From assembly GCF_013912375.1 (NCBI RefSeq), contig NZ_JACETV010000003.1, positions 124,001 to 188,000 on the forward strand: a stretch of DNA of 64,000 nt. Reading direction: 5' to 3'. This DNA comes from Emticicia sp. BO119 (GTDB lineage: Bacteria; Bacteroidota; Bacteroidia; Cytophagales; Spirosomataceae). Position numbers and translations under genes: made by a program. The notes under the pieces are model-generated. The model ran no database searches and had not been told where the DNA came from. It saw only the letters and a program-made list of their open reading frames with translations. Positions 6,518 through 14,417 of this stretch are shown here, piece after piece; position 1 is the first letter of the stretch, and every line of letters begins with the position of its first letter.

Positions 6518-9346
6518 TTAATTGAGTTCAAATACTTTGAGTTGTTTCATGGTCCACGGAATATCGTCTTCGGGATTATCAACACCCTGGTCGAGTTTTA
6601 TTCTGATAAATCTGGCTTTTCTTGGGTTTAAGGCTATGATATTATCGCCATCTTTCCCTTTTTGGGTACTCAGGCTTGCCTGCCAGTTGATACCGTCTGA
6701 CGACGTTTCAATGGTGTATATTCTTGGGTGTGTCTGCACCATTGGTCTTTGTCCGGGTGGTGTATTAGGTTTAGGCACCCAACCTCTTTTGGTCATAGCG
6801 GCAGAATTAAACTGTATTTCGCTGATGGCTGTCTCTTTCGGAAACTCAATCTGGTACCACATACCTTTCTCCTGTTTTACACCTGTCGACCAACCTTCGT
6901 AAGTAAAAGCAGTGGTTGGCGAAACATTACCCCCGATACGTGTTGATGCTGTGTTGCTAGCGGTTACTTTCCAGCCATCGCGTTGTTGCAATTCATGAGG
7001 TACCACTTTAATCAGGTTATCATATTTATACATACCCGGTTGGTCGGCTGTTTTCTGACGTATTTTAGCAACTACCTCTGGTGTGACCAACGAAGCGTCG
7101 TTCGACAATCCATTTCGGATGTAAGAAATCACGTCAGCTACCCATTGGTCGGGTTGTTCTTTCATACTTGCCATCATGCCTCCCGCATAGGTTTTGCCCT
7201 CAATGGCTCCATCCATACCATGTAATACTACTCTTATGGCATATTCAGGGTGTGACTGGATTCGTGAAGAGCCTGCCAGTGCCGGAGCCAATAACTTACC
7301 ATCGCCTGCCGGAGTACCCATCCCACTATTGCCATGACATTGCGAACATAGCTCATTGTAGATGACTGCTCCACGGGTGAGCATTTCCTGTTGATCTTTA
7401 TTTAATTCCCCACCTATTCCGAGCCCTCTGGTGATTCTTGGTGGTGTAATAATCTGCTCACCTACAAGTTTTACTCCTGCGGCTTTATTATTTGCTACTG
7501 TATTTTTGATAGTGGCTTCTAAATCTGGCAGTTTCAGGAATTTACTACTCAACATGGCCTGAATGGCCACGTCGGCATTGGCATCATTCAAGGCGGCTTT
7601 GTAGTTTGTCTCTATATCTTTCTGTCCATTCTTGTAAAGTGTCTCTCCTACCCTTAGTGCCTGCACCCGAATACGTGGATTTGCATCGCTCAACAGCTTT
7701 TGCACTGTTTCAGTTTTCAGGGCACTTAAGCCTTCCAATGCCCAGATGGCGTGTATTCTTGCCAATATGTTCTGGCTATTCAAAGCCATTTTTTCGAGTG
7801 CAGGTACAACCGACTGGTCTTTGCGCAATACAATCAATTGTTGGGCAGCATCTCTCCACCAGCCGTTAGGGTGTTCAAGGTGTTTTACCAATGCCGATGT
7901 TTTTTCATTCAGCATTTTAGGTCTGGTTTTGTCACGCTCCTTGCCATCATAGGTGATGCGCCAGATTCTTCCTAATCCTACTACTTTATCTAATTGATAT
8001 TGTTCGATTTTGGTACGTAGATAAGTACCCTTTTGCGTCCATTGGCCTTCCTGAATAATGCCGTGATACATATCTACAATATACATGGTGCCATCTGGTG
8101 CGGTAGCCATATCAACTGGTCGGAAAAGCGGGTCGGTAGAACGTAGGAACTCTGATTGCTGATCCTGATACACGTTATGGAGAGTTGTTAAACCCTCTTT
8201 CACTACAGGGTTAATCTGACGAACGATTCGGGCTACCGGCTCACCATAGAAGTACTGACCTCTTAATGATTCCGGTAGGCGGTCTCCCCGATATACATCA
8301 TTTCCTGCTGAACCAGTTACGCGTTTCAACGAACCATCAGGCTGTCTGATTTCGTCCATACCTCCCTGCATATCCGATATTTTTACGGCTGCTCCATATG
8401 GAATATCAAAGCCCTTGGCAAATTCGCCAGGCACTTCAAAGTTTCCATAATGAATCGGAAACTGAAAATATGAGGGCAGTCCACTCGCACCACCCTGAAA
8501 CCATAGTTTGCCGTCGTCGTCGTGAGTAATTCCCCATTGCGCACGGTTAAAGCCGGTTTTTTCACGTATTACTCCACCTGGGGTTTCTCTAACACGAAAT
8601 GCATTGACTGTGCTATACAGCCAGTTGTCCATACCCCAGTACATAAAAGCCTGTTGGTGCTCTACGTTACCAGAGCGACCATATTTATTGGTAAACAACT
8701 CTTTTTTATCGGCTTTACCGTCACCATCTGTATCAGTATATTTATACACATTATCTGCATCAGACTCCATTGTCAGCACACAATCTTTACCATATGGCAA
8801 TACAAAGCGTGGAAATATCAGATTATCAATGAAAGTAGTTCCTGTTTCATAAACCCCATCATTGTCTTTATCTTCCCATCTTGAAATGCGGCTGGTTGGC
8901 TCTAATTCGTCTTTTGAATCGGCCGTTAGCATATAAGACCTCAACTCCAGCACATACATCCGGCCGTTGCCATCAAAAGCAATAGCCCCTGGTTGCTGAA
9001 TGGCCGGCTCAGTAAGAACAGGCTCGATATGATAGCCAGGAGGAAGCAGGAAATGTCTGGCTTCTTCAGAAGCATAAAGTGGGTTGACTGGCTTTTTAGC
9101 CTCTAAGTCTGCATCTTTCCAGTCATCACTATTCGGGTCTGCTCCTGTTGGTAATACGGGTTGAGGTAGATTAGATGAAAATGAATTAATAACGTCTTTG
9201 ACTAAGTCCTGTTGTGGAACATCAGCCATAGTCGTTATATTCTGAACAGGTTGGCTGGTTTTACAGGAGCTTATAAGATAAAGACAGAAGGCAACAGTTA
9301 AGAAAATTTTCAATGGTTTGGAAGGGCTTTTCTTAGATACTTTCAT
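6518..9346 (-). CDS. PVC-type haem-binding lipoprotein (dehydrogenase-like propeller, HEAT, cytochrome c, discoidin-like)
   Basis: A 942-residue lipoprotein (lipobox LISSC after a hydrophobic segment). Domains in order: a propeller-like 'membrane-bound dehydrogenase' region (about 90-470) with GAIAFDGNGRMYVLELRSYM, calcium-loop-like DKDNDGVYE and DTDGDGKADKKE, and DMYHGIIQ; HEAT-like helical repeats (about 480-620); a cytochrome c domain with C667-S-Q-C670-H671; and a C-terminal F5/8 type C-like carbohydrate-binding region. Relatives are abundant in Planctomycetes and Bacteroidota, usually beside sugar oxidation or degradation genes. The substrate is unproven. I chose the ATG at 9346, which starts the lipoprotein signal, over one at 9397. 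It ends 40 bp before the start of the Tat-exported TIM-barrel gene, suggesting one operon. Confidence 0.87.
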   Translation of the reverse strand: MKVSKKSPSKPLKIFLTVAFCLYLISSCKTSQPVQNITTMADVPQQDLVKDVINSFSSNLPQPVLPTGADPNSDDWKDADLEAKKPVNPLYASEEARHFLLPPGYHIEPVLTEPAIQQPGAIAFDGNGRMYVLELRSYMLTADSKDELEPTSRISRWEDKDNDGVYETGTTFIDNLIFPRFVLPYGKDCVLTMESDADNVYKYTDTDGDGKADKKELFTNKYGRSGNVEHQQAFMYWGMDNWLYSTVNAFRVRETPGGVIREKTGFNRAQWGITHDDDGKLWFQGGASGLPSYFQFPIHYGNFEVPGEFAKGFDIPYGAAVKISDMQGGMDEIRQPDGSLKRVTGSAGNDVYRGDRLPESLRGQYFYGEPVARIVRQINPVVKEGLTTLHNVYQDQQSEFLRSTDPLFRPVDMATAPDGTMYIVDMYHGIIQEGQWTQKGTYLRTKIEQYQLDKVVGLGRIWRITYDGKERDKTRPKMLNEKTSALVKHLEHPNGWWRDAAQQLIVLRKDQSVVPALEKMALNSQNILARIHAIWALEGLSALKTETVQKLLSDANPRIRVQALRVGETLYKNGQKDIETNYKAALNDANADVAIQAMLSSKFLKLPDLEATIKNTVANNKAAGVKLVGEQIITPPRITRGLGIGGELNKDQQEMLTRGAVIYNELCSQCHGNSGMGTPAGDGKLLAPALAGSSRIQSHPEYAIRVVLHGMDGAIEGKTYAGGMMASMKEQPDQWVADVISYIRNGLSNDASLVTPEVVAKIRQKTADQPGMYKYDNLIKVVPHELQQRDGWKVTASNTASTRIGGNVSPTTAFTYEGWSTGVKQEKGMWYQIEFPKETAISEIQFNSAAMTKRGWVPKPNTPPGQRPMVQTHPRIYTIETSSDGINWQASLSTQKGKDGDNIIALNPRKARFIRIKLDQGVDNPEDDIPWTMKQLKVFELN

Positions 9347-9461
9347 TTTTTTATTTGAAAAATAATATTCCAATAAAAATACTTCATTGTTGGGCATACT
9401 TCCAAAAAAATCGACAAATTCCCTGATTAAAACGGCAAATTGGGAGTTTGGGGGAAATTGA

Positions 9462-9600
9462 TTTGGCTAAAGCCGATTATGATGATAGCATATATTAATC
9501 CTCTGGAGGCAATTGAATCAATCAATAGCCCCGTGCGGCGTCCGTCGATTTTTAAATGGGGGATAAAATATAAAGCAACCTTTGGCGGGCTTTAGCCAAA
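9462..9600. repeat. 139-bp element bounded by perfect 13-bp inverted repeats
   Basis: TTTGGCTAAAGCC at 9462-9474 is the exact reverse complement of 9588-9600. The right end also forms a local hairpin (TTTGGC at 9581-9586 with GCCAAA at 9594-9599). The interior has no open reading frame of note. It looks like a small non-autonomous mobile or intergenic repeat, but no target-site duplication is evident and no second copy exists in this window. It could equally be a structured 3' end of the thioredoxin-TPR transcript. Confidence 0.45.
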
Positions 9601-9623
9601 AGTAAAAGACAAATTAAAAATAG

Positions 9624-10961
9624 TTATACACGTTTCTGCTTCATCTCCTTCAAAGCCAAATTCAATTCCTTTGTTTCAATACCCTGTTTTTTTGCCATTT
9701 TAATCGCTTCCTTTTCTGCCTTAATAGCTTCTTTTCTTCTACCTAATTTTGACAGGAGATTAGCGTAAGTATCTAAATTAACAGGAGATTTGAATAATTC
9801 TATCGAACGTTCAGACCATTTCAGAGCCGTTTCCAGTTCATCTTTGTTTTCTATCAACTGAAAATATCCCCACGCATATTCATTCAGATGAAAAGATGTC
9901 AGCTTTTCGGCACTGGTTTTTATATCTTCCAGAGCCGACAGGTATTGCATGGTATTTTCTTTGATGCCTTTGGCTTTTGCACCTTGTATAAATCTTTCGG
10001 TTTTCTGTTGAGATTCCTCTCTCAATTGTTCATTGGTTTTCTCCATCAGCTTCGCGCCTTCTTTCGAGGCTATGATTCTGAAATTGCCGGCATCACGTGT
10101 GAGTTTGGCAAAGTCAAGGCGAAACTGTCTCTCTTCTGCTTCAAAGCCAGCCTCGCTATAGGAAGTCTGCCTTACAGCACTGATCAATTGTTCAAATAGA
10201 ACTTTGTCCTGGGTTTCAATTGCTTTTCTGAATGTATTGCGTTTGGCTTTTGAAATTCCGTCCAACACAAATTTTTGTTGCTCCGGCGTCATGTTCATAA
10301 AGCGGTCGAGCGATTTTGTCAGAATCTCAAAGGCCTTTGAATCAATCAAGCCGATATTTTCTGATATAATCATCAGCACCTTTTCTGTTTTATGCGCCGA
10401 TTCGGGAATAGCTTTCAGATATTCGTCTAATATCAGCGCATTTTGTTCTCCGTTCAGTTTTTTTCTTTTCAGAAATTCATACAAAAACCCAGCCTCTCTT
10501 CGGCCTGCCTTAAAATCATTTTCAAGTGCAGCGGTAGGTTTGTAATCTAACCCTGCCTGTAAAGCTTTTTCGGCTTCAGATATGAACTTCCTGGCAGACA
10601 TAGAGCCAATGGAACGATAAACAAGTTCACCTTCGGGATTGATAAAAAGATAGGTCGGATAGCCTGATACCATATATTTTTTTGCCAGCATATTACCTTC
10701 ACCTTTTTCGGCATCTATTTTATAGTTAATAAATGAGGCATTAAATTTTTCGCCTACTTCGGGGTTCGTAAATATATTTTTATCCATTACTTTACATGGC
10801 GCACACCAGGTAGTGTATATATCTACAAATATCAGTTTGTGCTGAGTTCTGGCTTCAGTGAGAATCTGCTCCCATTTACCTTCGTTAAATCTGATTCCCC
10901 TGTTATCATCGGCATAGGCTGAACAGGCTATCCAAAAAAGTAAATAGTATATTTTTTTCAT
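9624..10961 (-). CDS. Secreted thioredoxin-fold protein with helical (TPR-like) C-terminal region
   Basis: A 445-residue protein starting at the ATG at 10961, right before a signal peptide ending SAYA. The ATG at 10994 would add 11 residues ahead of the signal. Residues about 25-140 form a thioredoxin domain with W52-C53-A-P-C56 and the cis-Pro segment GYPTYLFINPEG. The rest (about 145-445) is helical, Lys/Glu rich, and ends with TPR-like motifs such as ALKWSERSIELFKSP and ANLLSKLGRRKEAIKAEKEAI. It is probably a periplasmic thiol-disulfide protein whose helical arm binds a partner. It is a paralogue of the small thioredoxin-like protein at 1602-2030. A 277-bp gap with the inverted-repeat element separates it from the next gene downstream. 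Confidence 0.82.
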   Translation of the reverse strand: MKKIYYLLFWIACSAYADDNRGIRFNEGKWEQILTEARTQHKLIFVDIYTTWCAPCKVMDKNIFTNPEVGEKFNASFINYKIDAEKGEGNMLAKKYMVSGYPTYLFINPEGELVYRSIGSMSARKFISEAEKALQAGLDYKPTAALENDFKAGRREAGFLYEFLKRKKLNGEQNALILDEYLKAIPESAHKTEKVLMIISENIGLIDSKAFEILTKSLDRFMNMTPEQQKFVLDGISKAKRNTFRKAIETQDKVLFEQLISAVRQTSYSEAGFEAEERQFRLDFAKLTRDAGNFRIIASKEGAKLMEKTNEQLREESQQKTERFIQGAKAKGIKENTMQYLSALEDIKTSAEKLTSFHLNEYAWGYFQLIENKDELETALKWSERSIELFKSPVNLDTYANLLSKLGRRKEAIKAEKEAIKMAKKQGIETKELNLALKEMKQKRV

Positions 10962-11129
10962 CGCTTCAAGAGTTTTTTTGCACATTTCCAACAAATTTAC
11001 AGGAATAAACCTGCATCAGAAAAAATCTGCTTTTTTTTGAGCGGTTTTCAACCCAATTTTGTTATTGATTTAAAGGCTTTAATAAATACATTATATCTTG
11101 GCATTTTGTTTAAGATATAGTTTCGTGAT

Positions 11130-12347
11130 ATGACAACAACGACTTCAAAGACAAAGACCAATACATATAGACAGACACTCTGGAATGCAGCACTTGAATC
11201 AGGTTTCCCAACAGTCATGTGGCGGTTGCCTAAACAAAATCATAAACATTTCTTAACTTCTTTCCTCAAAAATCCTGAACAGATTAAAATAGAATTTGAA
11301 GAGTTAGGTCCTGGTTTTGCTTTTTCCCCCTTTATTAATCCTGATGGGAATGACACCTACTTTTTGAAGGCTGATTTACACTACGTTTTTTCTGAGATAG
11401 CTATTGATGAAAACGAAACCTGTCAGGAAATTGTTACCCCTTCTTCCGTCGACCCGAACTTTGTTGAATTGCTGAGTGCTAAAGCCACATCAAAGCCTTT
11501 TTTCTTTTCAAAAAAAGGTGAGGTTGCCAATGCCACAACAAAAGAAGATTTTATAGCAGAAGTAAACGATGCTGTGAATGAAATTGAGGCCGGCAAATTC
11601 AAGAAAGTAGTGCTTTCAAGAACAAAGAACCTCAATATCCGTGACGATTTTGACTTAGTAACAGTTTTTGACAAATTATGCGTGACCTACCCGAATGCAT
11701 TTGTCTCGGTTGTGTCTATTCCGAGTTTGGGAATGGTCTGGATGGGGGCGTCACCCGAAACATTAGTCAGTCAGGATTCTCAGGGGATATTCCGGACTAT
11801 GGCTTTGGCAGGTACTCAATCGGCCTATGATGCTGACGGGAATCTTATCAAAACCTCAGAGGCATTGTGGCGACAAAAAGAGATTGAAGAACACGCCCTG
11901 GTAAGCCGATATATTGTGAGTTGCCTTAAAAAAATACGTGTACGCGAGTTTGAGGAAGAAGGACCCAAAACAGTAATTGCCGGTAACCTGATGCACCTGC
12001 GCATGGATTTTATTGTGGATACAGTTGAAATCAATTTTCCTGAAATGGCTACTGTGATGCTCGACCTTCTGCACCCTACTTCTGCCGTTTGCGGTATGCC
12101 TAAAGAGCCTGCCAGGCAGTTTATTTTAGCGAACGAAAAATATGACCGGGAGTTTTATAGTGGATTTTTAGGGCCGGTAAATATTCAACAGGAATCACAT
12201 ATTTTTGTTAATTTGCGTACCATGAAACTACAGAATGGCACTGCCACGCTCTATGCAGGTTGTGGTATTACAGCCGATTCAAACGCCGAAAAAGAATGGA
12301 TTGAAACCGAAATGAAATTTCAGACACTGGGGAGGTTTCTCGTTTAA
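11130..12347 (+). CDS. menF: Isochorismate synthase
   Basis: A 405-residue chorismate-binding enzyme. It converts chorismate to isochorismate, the first step of classical menaquinone synthesis. The C-terminal two thirds carry the family blocks: KFKKVVLSRTKNL, MGASPETLVS, FRTMALAGTQ, RQKEIEEHALVSRYI, LHPTSAVCGMPK, REFYSGFLGPV and YAGCGITADSNAEKEW. The N-terminal third is more variable, as usual. A siderophore role (EntC-like) is possible in principle, but menC at 55902 and the absence of siderophore genes here favour menaquinone. It stands alone on the plus strand and ends just before a strong palindromic terminator. Confidence 0.9.
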   Translation: MTTTTSKTKTNTYRQTLWNAALESGFPTVMWRLPKQNHKHFLTSFLKNPEQIKIEFEELGPGFAFSPFINPDGNDTYFLKADLHYVFSEIAIDENETCQEIVTPSSVDPNFVELLSAKATSKPFFFSKKGEVANATTKEDFIAEVNDAVNEIEAGKFKKVVLSRTKNLNIRDDFDLVTVFDKLCVTYPNAFVSVVSIPSLGMVWMGASPETLVSQDSQGIFRTMALAGTQSAYDADGNLIKTSEALWRQKEIEEHALVSRYIVSCLKKIRVREFEEEGPKTVIAGNLMHLRMDFIVDTVEINFPEMATVMLDLLHPTSAVCGMPKEPARQFILANEKYDREFYSGFLGPVNIQQESHIFVNLRTMKLQNGTATLYAGCGITADSNAEKEWIETEMKFQTLGRFLV

Positions 12348-12386
12348 TATAGGCTATTGGTTCTCTTTAGAGAGATCTGCCAAACC

Positions 12387-12435
12387 ATAAACAAATAGTG
12401 CAGTGAAATACTATTTCACTGCACTATTTGTTTAT
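12387..12435. terminator. 49-bp near-perfect palindrome, likely bidirectional terminator
   Basis: Two perfect 24-bp arms (12387-12410 and 12412-12435) flank a single C. It lies 39 bp after the menF stop codon and 14 bp beyond the stop of the convergent coiled-coil gene, so it can terminate both transcripts. The core is CAGTGAAATACTATTTCACTG. The stem is unusually long for a terminator and there are only short A/T runs at its edges. Confidence 0.7.
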
Positions 12436-12449
12436 AAAATACTGATAAG

Positions 12450-13334
12450 TTACTTTCTACCAAACAAACGGCTCCAGAAGCCTTTGGCTTTTTCGGTTAC
12501 TTTTTCTGCTGCTTCAGCTGCATCATTGGCCATTTCCTGTGCTTTTGCCTTAGCCGTTTCTAAAGCCTCTGTTGCATCTTCTTTTAAATCTTCTAATTTT
12601 TCAGCTGCCTGATTCTTCAACTCATTAATTTTTTCCTCACTGGCATATTTTGCTTTTAGTTCTTCAATTTTTTCCGATGCCTCAGCTGCTAATTCCTGTG
12701 CTTTTACTTTCGCTGTAGCCATAGCCTCTTTAGCTTCTTCTTTCAGGTCTTCAAATTTATCTGCCGCAATAGCTGCTGCTTCCTGTGCTTTTACCTTTGC
12801 AGCATCAATGGCTTCGGCGGCATCTTCTTTTAAATCTTCAAATTTTTCAGCAGCAGTATCCGAAAACGACTGTACTTTTTCTTTACCGGTTTCTGCGGTT
12901 TCTTTAGCAGCAGCTTTTACTTCTTCTACTTTGGCAGCTACCTCTTCTTTTACCTCTTCGACCTTTTCTTGTGCTGCGTTTTTAACTTCTTCTGCTTTTT
13001 CTTCTGCAATTGCTACTTTCTCGTCAGTTTCAGTTTTTATTTCTTCTACTTTAGCAGAAGCAGCTTCTTTGGCTTCTTCAATGGCTTCTGTAGCTTCAGC
13101 CTTAATTTCTTCTACTTTAGCTGCCGCCGCCTCTTTAGCTTCTTCTACCTTTTCTTCAGCTACTATTTTTGCTTCTTCGGTGGCTACGGTTGCTTCTTCT
13201 TTTACCTCAGCGGCTTTTTCCTTACCTGCTTCAATAGTTTCAGCAACAGTCGCTTTTGCTTCTGCTACTACTTCTGCCGGGGTAGTTGTTTCTTCTACAT
13301 TATTGGTGGTTTCGGATTTCTTATTAGTTGCCAT
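12450..13334 (-). CDS. Repetitive Ala/Lys/Glu coiled-coil protein (apolipoprotein/LEA-like)
   Basis: A 294-residue protein from the ATG at 13334, composed almost only of Ala, Glu, Lys and Val. It has no signal peptide and no transmembrane segment. Two repeat registers are visible. The N-terminal half repeats a 22-residue unit (EEAKEAAAAKVEEIKAEATE, then EEAKEAASAKVEEIKTETDE). The C-terminal half repeats a 29-residue unit (KFEDLKEDAAEAIDAAKVKA, then KFEDLKEEAKEAMATAKVKA), with a third diverged copy beginning KLEDLKED. It ends in a basic aromatic tail, GFWSRLFGRK. The periodicity predicts amphipathic helices like those in apolipoproteins and LEA proteins, so a role in membrane or stress protection is possible but unproven. 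An extended start at 13394 would add a non-repetitive leader and seems unlikely. Confidence 0.75.
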   Translation of the reverse strand: MATNKKSETTNNVEETTTPAEVVAEAKATVAETIEAGKEKAAEVKEEATVATEEAKIVAEEKVEEAKEAAAAKVEEIKAEATEAIEEAKEAASAKVEEIKTETDEKVAIAEEKAEEVKNAAQEKVEEVKEEVAAKVEEVKAAAKETAETGKEKVQSFSDTAAEKFEDLKEDAAEAIDAAKVKAQEAAAIAADKFEDLKEEAKEAMATAKVKAQELAAEASEKIEELKAKYASEEKINELKNQAAEKLEDLKEDATEALETAKAKAQEMANDAAEAAEKVTEKAKGFWSRLFGRK

Positions 13335-13722
13335 TTTCGCTTCAGAGTTTGAGTTTGTAAATTTGATAAAAGAGTATGATAAATTTTTACACAAATAAAA
13401 CTAAACCAATTGATTTTTAAGCAATTACGCTGTTTTTTTATTATTAAAATTACTTGAGTAGATATTAATCTTTAATCAGCAGTATTTACCTACTGCGTTT
13501 CACTTGGTTTCAGCCGGAGTTTCACTGATAGGCAATTGCCCCGAACCCGGATTCAGCTGATTGATCTGGTAGTGCTGATTCTAATCTGATTTATTTTTGA
13601 TCAACTGCAATTAGTATTTTCGCTATTATTTAATCATCAAAAAGTAAATAATTGTATAAAAACCAAGCATCAGATAAATCAATGCAATCAGCTGAATCAA
13701 CACTCAATACAAAATCACCAGA
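13335..13722. other. 388-bp intergenic region upstream of the coiled-coil gene
   Basis: No convincing gene is visible. The region must hold the promoter of the minus-strand coiled-coil gene and the 3' end of the lipoprotein gene at 13723. A small plus-strand reading frame crossing its end is only the antisense of that lipoprotein. Around 13530-13590 there are short G+C-richer segments, with CAGCTGATTGATCTG near a second GTGCTGATTC. They may pair weakly, but no clear terminator or -7 box could be assigned. Confidence 0.4.
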
Positions 13723-14415
13723 TTACTTAAAGCTGATAATAAAATGCGAAACAAATGGATTGAGTCTCTGTGCATTCGGGTCTTTAGAAGTAAATGAGTT
13801 ATCGCCTAAGAGCTTATCTGCTACAGGGTTCAAAGCCTGATTTTCATAATCATAGGCTAAAATGATTGCGAGATAACTGGTACTATCGGCATTCATCAGC
13901 TTGCCGCCGTTCCAGTCTACAACCGAGCCGCCGTAATCCCACCCAAAGCCTGAAAAATTGAAAGGCTTACCGTTTATCTGCTCCAGTTCGGTCAATTTTG
14001 TACCTACTTTAACTCCATTTGTTACAAACCATTGTACCTGACTTTCTTTTCCCGGTTCTGCAAAACCAACCTCTACATATTCAGGATTTTTGAAGTTAAG
14101 GGTATCTTTCCAGACAATATGTGCTTCGTTGGGAGTACCTTTGTAGAGAATCGTTCCTATAGAGAACATACCCTCTGCGCCGTAAACGGTATCGTGTGAG
14201 CTTACATTCTCTTTACCAAGTTTATCTATCAACTCTTGTTCACTACTGTTACTATTTATTATTCCTGCCCTTTCTCCGGGAATACACTCCCACTCATTTA
14301 TGACTACATTGCCGCTAACGGTCAATGTAGTGGAGTCTGTGGTTTGTTCGCTGTTCTTCGAAGTACAAGCATTGAGCAGTAAAGTGAATAAACTCCCAAG
14401 CAATAATAATCTCAT
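13723..14415 (-). CDS. Lipoprotein of unknown function
   Basis: A 230-residue protein with a clear lipoprotein signal (lipobox LLNAC, Cys17) and a Ser/Thr-rich linker. The body begins with VINEWECIPGERAGIINSNS and contains short repeats of the type found in small beta-rich envelope proteins: GTKLTELEQINGKPFNFSGF resembles the 'G-x-T-x-x-E-L-x-x-x-N-G-K-P-F' motif of some lipoproteins that bind or fold over ligands. I do not recognise the family. Its ATG is 2 bp after the stop codon of the DUF5916 gene upstream on the same strand, so the two are almost certainly one transcript and may act together at the outer membrane. Confidence 0.75.
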   Translation of the reverse strand: MRLLLLGSLFTLLLNACTSKNSEQTTDSTTLTVSGNVVINEWECIPGERAGIINSNSSEQELIDKLGKENVSSHDTVYGAEGMFSIGTILYKGTPNEAHIVWKDTLNFKNPEYVEVGFAEPGKESQVQWFVTNGVKVGTKLTELEQINGKPFNFSGFGWDYGGSVVDWNGGKLMNADSTSYLAIILAYDYENQALNPVADKLLGDNSFTSKDPNAQRLNPFVSHFIISFK

Positions 14416-14417
14416 GT

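Noticed and set aside
12808-13398. Long plus-strand frame opposite the coiled-coil gene, rich in Ser/Ala
   Set aside because: It is the mirror of a low-complexity GCN/GAA repeat gene on the other strand; the encoded Ser/Phe repeats have no start signal or domain. A second such frame at 12969-13352 is rejected likewise.
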